Shown here: positions 59,401 through 64,000 of the stretch, in pieces
Numbering within the stretch: the first letter of the stretch is position 1
Layout: the number at the start of each line of letters is the position of its first letter
From: Luscinia megarhynchos
Taxonomy: Eukaryota; Chordata; Aves; Passeriformes; Turdidae
Assembly (NCBI GenBank): GCA_034336665.1
Contig: CM067590.1
Location: forward strand, 3,939,748-4,003,747
Length of the DNA stretch: 64,000 nt
Direction: 5' to 3'
Notes under the pieces: model-generated
The model's input: the letters and a program-made list of their open reading frames with translations, nothing else
What the model was told of the DNA's origin: nothing
The model's database searches: none
Program-made: the position numbers and the translations under genes

Positions 59401-61739
59401 GGCTGCAGGGCTCGGGGGGGAGCATTTGGGGCAAAGGGAGCCTGGAATTGAACTCGTTTGGCTCGTGGTGCTCTGGGGGAGCTGTGGGTGTCACGCTGGT
59501 TTTGCCAGCGTGGGGTTTGAGCTGTCAGAATTTCCTGTGTTTCGTGCAGGTGCGGCAGGCTCGAGTTGTGCCTCTTTGGGGTTGCCTCGCTCACGTCAGT
59601 GGAGCTTGGCTGTGACGTTTGGCTGTATTTTAAATTTCCAAGCCTGTTTTTGCAGGGACAGTGCTGTGTGAGTCAGAGGCGAGGATGGCACTTGCAGAAC
59701 CAGTCTCCGTGGTTTATTGCAACTCAGCCCTTCAAGGGAATGGCGAGGTGTCACGGGAAGATGTGCTGCTCAACTCTTCACCCAGGTTTGTCTAATCCAG
59801 GATTTTATTTGCTCTGTTGTGATCTGTATATATAGTTTGTATTCTACCATGCTTACTTTGATTAATTAGAATGATTTTGGAAGAGCCCTGCCTCTGCAGG
59901 CAGCAGCTCATGTGCAGTACCTACACTGATCTCAAACTCCTGCTGGTAAGAGGCTGCTTGGATTTACAGACTAAGGAGGAGATTAGGGTCTATATCTCAC
60001 CACAGCATAATGGGATCTAGCTGACTAAAACCTCATTGCCTAAATTTTTTGGGGCTGTATTGAATTACATGTCATAAGGGGGGAAAAAAGATGGCTTGAT
60101 TGACTGCGAGGGAAATAGCTGGGGCTTTTCTGCTCATATTACTGGGTCATTTGCATGCTTTGATCATAAAAGCTGGTGGAGAAATGGTGCAGAACTATTG
60201 CAACTGAGGATTAATTTGAGCTGAAAAATGTTCTCAATAATGAGGAGGGAGCACAGAGGTGGGAATATCTCATAATCCCCTTGGGGGAAATAAAGAAATT
60301 ATTTACTCAGCCCTGGTTGCTGGCTTGCAGATTAGTTCAGAGAAGCAGTTCTGCTTTAGGACAGGACATGGGATCAGCCATGTCAGATCTTCCCTGGGCC
60401 TTAAACCTACTCATATGCCCAAAACAGTCATAGTTGACTGTTCCCTAGAAATTTCATAATAAATTAGATTAAAGAGAAGAGATTTCCTTCTTACCCTGAA
60501 ATTCACATAGTGCCTGTGCTGGATTGTCTTGTCTCTGGTAGAAAGGAAATAAAATGTGGGACTTGGTGGGAGCCCTGTCTGGCTTAGGCTTGTGTGGGCC
60601 CAGAGGAGCTCTCAGCTGTGTGCAGTGTGACTGTGATGGGCAGAGTCAGGGCTGCCCCTGCAGTGTTGGAGTTATTGTGATGTCAGGGCCCTTCTGGAAG
60701 AGCCTGGGGCTTGGTGCTGCAGGTGTTGCTGTGGGGAAGGGAAAACACCAGCCTGGAGAAACAACATCTGCGTGATGGGCTGAGGCAAAGGGCTGGTAGG
60801 ACAGGGCAGGATGGAGAGTTTGGGTCTCTGCAGTGTAACCTTAAATCAGCCACAACTCAGAGCTCAGTGGTCCTGGCAGGGCATTGCCCAGGGCAGGGAA
60901 GAAAGCAGCAGCTGCCTGCTTGGAGGGTGGGATTCCCAAATCTCACCGGGTCTGGCTTCCTGCTCCTGCTCTCAAGTGGGACATGAGACTTGATTATCCC
61001 TTACCCTCCTCATCAGGGCTGTGAGACAGCCCAGCTTGGAAAGTGATGGAGTGAGAACAGTTTTGCAAGCAGGCAAGTGGTGCTCCACCAGCTCCTGCGG
61101 GCTGAAAGTGAAAGCACAGCTCAGCTGGGAGGAGCATGGCTGAGGCACATGGGGATGAGCCTGTTTCTGTTTCTTCCCAAGTGTCTGCTGGAAGCACTGG
61201 CTTGAATAGCCTAAGAACAAGATTTCCTGTTAAACCAATTTCCTGCTCTTTGCAGGAAATCTCCATGGGTTTCCCCATGGGGTGACTCAGAGTGTCCCCA
61301 GGGCCTCCCCTGTTGTTGGACTCACATATTGCAGACAGGAGATGAGTTCCAGATCCAAGTGTCCCTTCCTGCCCCCCTTCTCCTCCTCCTCCCAGCTGCA
61401 GACTCTTTGTTTCAGGCACCTGGAGCAGACTTTATGAATTAAATGATGGCTGTTTTTGGGATGATGTTTATGCATTCTTCTGCAGCTTGTCTGCAATGAA
61501 AGCTGCAATTAGGACAACACTCATGTGTTCAAAACCAGCACAGGCAGAGCTTGCACACTCAGAGGTACCTGTTCCATTGCTGGGGCCATGCAGGGCAGTG
61601 AATTAATAAAGTCACCTGCAGAACATCAGGAATCACTTTGACATCCAAGGACTGAGTGACATTAAGGGATGGAGCAAACCTTCCTGTGGCAGGCAGCCCT
61701 CAGAGTTCTCATCCAGGAATAATTCCTTTTGCCTTGCAG

Positions 61740-61819
61740 AACTGCTGAGCCACACAACAGTGAGCCAGGGGAAGATTCCAAGATGGAGAAATCTCGGGTG
61801 AAGTCACTCAGTCCCAAAG
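61740..61819 (+). CDS. ACSBG2: ACSBG2 coding exon 1 with start codon
   Basis: The acceptor TTGCCTTGCAG precedes base 61740, and the donor GTGAGT follows 61819. The first 43 bases are 5' UTR. The ATG at 61783 sits in a strong context (AAGATGG) and opens MEKSRVKSLSPK, with one base carried into the next exon. The N-terminus of ACSBG proteins is poorly conserved and this stretch has no motif of its own. It is assigned because its phase joins exactly to the clearly homologous next exon. Confidence 0.8.
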
Positions 61820-62371
61820 GTGAGTGGATGGTAGTTTGGGGACTGTGGGGTGCCTGAAATTATTATTGCAACAAGAGAGGGATTTCTCAAACCATGACAA
61901 TGGAAGAAGCAGCTCAGGTTGCAGGATGGGTTGTGCAGAAGTGTCTGGGACTCAGACTTTAAATACAACTGTGCTTCAAGCATTAAACAGGCAGTGTCAG
62001 TGCCTGGTGCTCATCTGTCAGGTACCAGTGTCCTGCTTTCAGTCCTCCTTAAAAGAAAAAAAATTAAAATAGCAGAGTACAAGATGCAGGAGACTGTCAC
62101 CTTACCAGTACAAGAGCCTTAGGGCAGCAGAGCAGGTTAGAGGGGATGTAAGTAGGAAATGTTTAACAAAAATTGAAAGTGCTCTAGAGGCTCCTAGTCT
62201 AAAATACTGAGGGTCACCTGGCAAAATTGCCATGAAGAAGGGGTCAGAAAAGGGGTGTGGGAGGGGGTGTAGCAGCATTTGCTTTCATATGCTTGAGACT
62301 TGTGCTTCTATTGCTGTTACAGCAGCAGGAAATATCTAAATCCAAGGTGCTGAGCCCCTTTTCTTTCAAAG
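61820..62371 (+). other. ACSBG2: ACSBG2 intron 2
   Basis: A 552-base GT-AG intron with no recognisable element. Confidence 0.8.
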
Positions 62372-62616
62372 CAGCCTCATCCCCTCCTGGCTCCCGTGTG
62401 TGGACGACACGTCGAGATGGAGAGGTCAGGCTGAGGATGGAGGAACAGGGCGTTGGCAGCGAGGCCCCAAAGACTGTGCACCAGCTCCTGCAGGAAAGTG
62501 TCAACAAATACAGGGACTTCTATGCCCTTGCATCCAAAAAAGATGGCCAGTGGACAAAGCTGACCTATAAGATGTACTATGATGAGTGCTGGAAAGCAGC
62601 CAAAAGTTTTCTGAAG
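62372..62616 (+). CDS. ACSBG2: ACSBG2 coding exon 2
   Basis: A 245-base exon: acceptor TTTTCTTTCAAAG before 62372, donor AAG/GTAAGG after 62616, entering in phase 1 and leaving in phase 0. It encodes about 82 residues, including VWTTRRDGEVRLRM, TVHQLLQESVNKY, YALASKKDGQW and YYDECWKAAKSFLK. The WTT.RDGEV.LR and E.VN....ALASK....W....YY..C.KAAKS stretches are the N-terminal hallmarks of bubblegum acyl-CoA synthetases. Known: these ER/cytosolic adenylate-forming enzymes activate long-chain fatty acids to acyl-CoA using ATP; ACSBG2 is reported mainly from testis and brainstem in mammals. The ATP/AMP-binding signature lies in later exons outside the window. Confidence 0.95.
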
Positions 62617-63870
62617 GTAAGGGTTTGTTGAATTCTCTTTGTGCATATTCAGAGAATCCTGAAAACCAGCATGGTTTGGGTGAGAGGCACCTCAAAGCCC
62701 ATCCAGTGCCACCCCTGCCATGGCAGAGACACCTTCCCACTGTCCCAGGCTGCTCTCAGCCCCATCCAACCTGGCCTTGGACACTGCCAGGGATCCAGGG
62801 GCAGCCACAGCAGTGCCAGGGCCTCCCCACCTTCACAGCCAAGAATTTCTTCCCAATACCTGATGTAAATCTCTCTTCTTTTAATTTAAAACTGTTCTTC
62901 CTTTTCCTACCACTGTGGAAAGCATCAAGTTTAATGTTCACTCATTTCAGTGCTAGAATGGCTGCAGCCAAGTCCACTTTAAACCTGCAAATTCCCTGAG
63001 TGCAGATGAGTCTTAGAGTGACAGGGAAGTACCTGAACATGCTAAGGACACCTTGGTATTTAATTTTTTTGACAGTCCACATTTAACCAAGAAAAAAAGG
63101 ATGTAAAGAAACATTTAAAGTGAGGTGTCTGAGGTGTATGGCAAACCTGGACATAGCCTCTCCAGAGGCATGGAAAAGTTCATTTTTCTAAGAAACAAAC
63201 TTAAAGGGTGCTTACAAACCAGATTTAAATGGCCCATGTGGCCCAATCTTTTGCTTGTGCTGCTGGAATTAGGAGATTTGGAGGCAGAAACCAACACACT
63301 CTGTTTTTACTGTTGGGATCAAGTCCTTATCTCTTCAAGTTAAGGCTAGCCTGGTTTTGCTCCTGTGGTGGAATCTTCCACTCTGGGACAAAACCAGAGT
63401 CTGGCTGAGGGAGTTAAAGACTGGGACTCCAAGAGCTGAAATTTCATAGCTGAGTGTGACTGCCCTGGAGTTTGTTGCTGTGGCCATTATTGAACTCTGA
63501 CATTTCCAACTTGTACCAAATGTCCCAGGAGGTGTTGCCTGACTTCACCTCTCACCTTTTCATGCCCATCCCAAGGGGAACAGGTAACTCCTGAATTGGA
63601 GGTTTGTATTCCTGTGAATGTAATGTTCACTGTGAATTCCAGTGAGCCAGTCTCTCCAAGGGCAGACCCCAGCAAATCCCTATTTGCTGCCCACTTACAG
63701 TGGGACAGGGATGTGAAACTTTCTCTGCTTCCCTCTTGGCTGCTGGGGGGTTTTTCAGTGGGAATTCCCCCGTGTAAGAACATGAACTCTTCCCTCAGTG
63801 CTGTGCTCAGGGCAGAGATCTGAGCCCAGAGGAGGAGGCAGGCTGCTGTAATGCCATCTCTTGTTTACAG
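62617..63870 (+). other. ACSBG2: ACSBG2 intron 3
   Basis: A 1254-base GT-AG intron. It contains one antisense CR1 3' fragment (62668-62925) only about 50 bases from the donor; the remainder shows nothing recognisable. Confidence 0.85.
62668..62925 (-). mobile_element. CR1 3' fragment in ACSBG2 intron 3
   Basis: GCATGGTTTGGGTGAGAGGC, GCCATGGCAGAGACACCTTC, GAATTTCTTCCCAATACCTG in antisense order; opposite to the gene's transcription. Confidence 0.92.
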
Positions 63871-63959
63871 CTGGGGCTGCAGCGTTTCCATGGAGTGGGC
63901 ATCCTGGGATTTAATTCTGCAGAGTGGTTCATTGCTGACATTGGAGCTATCCTTGCAGG
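63871..63959 (+). CDS. ACSBG2: ACSBG2 coding exon 3 (gene continues off right edge)
   Basis: An 89-base exon with acceptor TTGTTTACAG and donor AGG/GTAAGA. It encodes 29 residues plus two bases, including LGLQRFHGVGILGFNSAEWF and GAILAG. The FHGVGILGFNSAEWFI core matches ACSBG2 closely; the paralogue ACSBG1 has a different spelling (HSVAILGFNSPEWF), so ACSBG2 is preferred. Adjacency to RFX2 on the opposite strand agrees with mammalian gene order. Total recoverable coding length is about 123 residues of a family usually near 670, so the gene is cut by the window, not truncated biologically. Confidence 0.95.
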
Positions 63960-64000
63960 GTAAGACTCTTGTTTCTTGCCATGCATTTTGCTTTGGCAGG

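Larger units (their letters stand above)
54862..61739 (+). other. ACSBG2: ACSBG2 intron 1 (about 6.9 kb)
   Basis: Inferred GT-AG intron. It contains two large minisatellites (55190-55935, 58058-58505), a short 20-bp repeat (55948-56000), CR1 copies (57071-57125, 57425-57832), a non-repetitive motif-rich stretch (58760-59130) and a possible alternative promoter (59226-59400). Nothing recognisable is seen in 56000-57070 or 59400-61739, apart from an octamer ATTTGCAT at 60149-60156 followed by CTTTGAT at 60158-60164. Confidence 0.6.

Noticed and set aside
1..64000. tRNA, rRNA, microRNA or CRISPR-like elements
   Set aside because: None recognised by eye; tandem arrays here have no spacers, so they are minisatellites. 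Small structured RNAs cannot be excluded without a covariance search.

Overview
The window is nuclear vertebrate DNA, almost certainly from a bird and probably a songbird. About thirty 3'-truncated CR1 LINE copies are recognisable, there are two related solo LTR-like elements, the genes are split by GT-AG introns, and minisatellites and GC-rich islands are unusually dense, as on avian microchromosomes. Bird and songbird are inferences from repeat type; no taxon-specific marker was tested. No bacterial, plasmid or CRISPR features are present.

Two protein-coding genes are supported, both partial and arranged head to head. RFX2 (RFX-family winged-helix transcription factor of ciliogenesis and spermatogenesis) lies on the minus strand. 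Its first three coding exons are at 4897-5009, 2114-2203 and 1097-1176. A probable non-coding first exon ends at 43147 inside a CpG island, which gives a first intron of about 38 kb. The DNA-binding domain lies beyond the left edge. ACSBG2 (bubblegum-type long-chain acyl-CoA synthetase) lies on the plus strand, with a probable non-coding first exon ending at 54861 in a second CpG island and coding exons at 61740-61819, 62372-62616 and 63871-63959. The rest runs off the right edge. RFX2 and ACSBG2 are also adjacent and divergent on human chromosome 19p13.3, which supports both identifications.

Layout: 1-5009, RFX2 coding exons and short introns. 5010-43146, RFX2 intron 1, with CR1 copies, two LTR-like elements (12.7 and 32.9 kb), a (CATCC)n array (5.55 kb), a 1.8 kb minisatellite of about 23-bp units (16.4-18.2 kb), a 22-bp minisatellite (20.0-20.9 kb) running into a small CpG island with RFX X-box-like motifs (20.93-21.28 kb), a polypurine tract (29.6-30.2 kb), and an orphan CpG island with a three-copy 30-bp repeat (39.9-40.25 kb). 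42.4-43.75 kb, the RFX2 promoter island and its G-rich flank. 43.98-44.94 kb, a nearly 1 kb polypurine tract. 45-53.9 kb, intergenic DNA with old CR1 copies. 53.88-54.60 kb, a 23-bp minisatellite abutting the ACSBG2 promoter (54.61-54.86 kb). 54.86-61.74 kb, ACSBG2 intron 1 with two more minisatellites and a repeat-free, motif-rich segment at 58.76-59.4 kb.

The open reading frames outside the six coding exons look like by-products of repeats or chance. The most interesting points are the X-box-like sites (targets of RFX proteins) in CpG islands of the RFX2 gene itself, including one paired with a perfect CRE; a roughly 265-bp block duplicated 10 kb apart exactly at a CR1 3' end; and the clustering of independent minisatellites around the ACSBG2 first exon.
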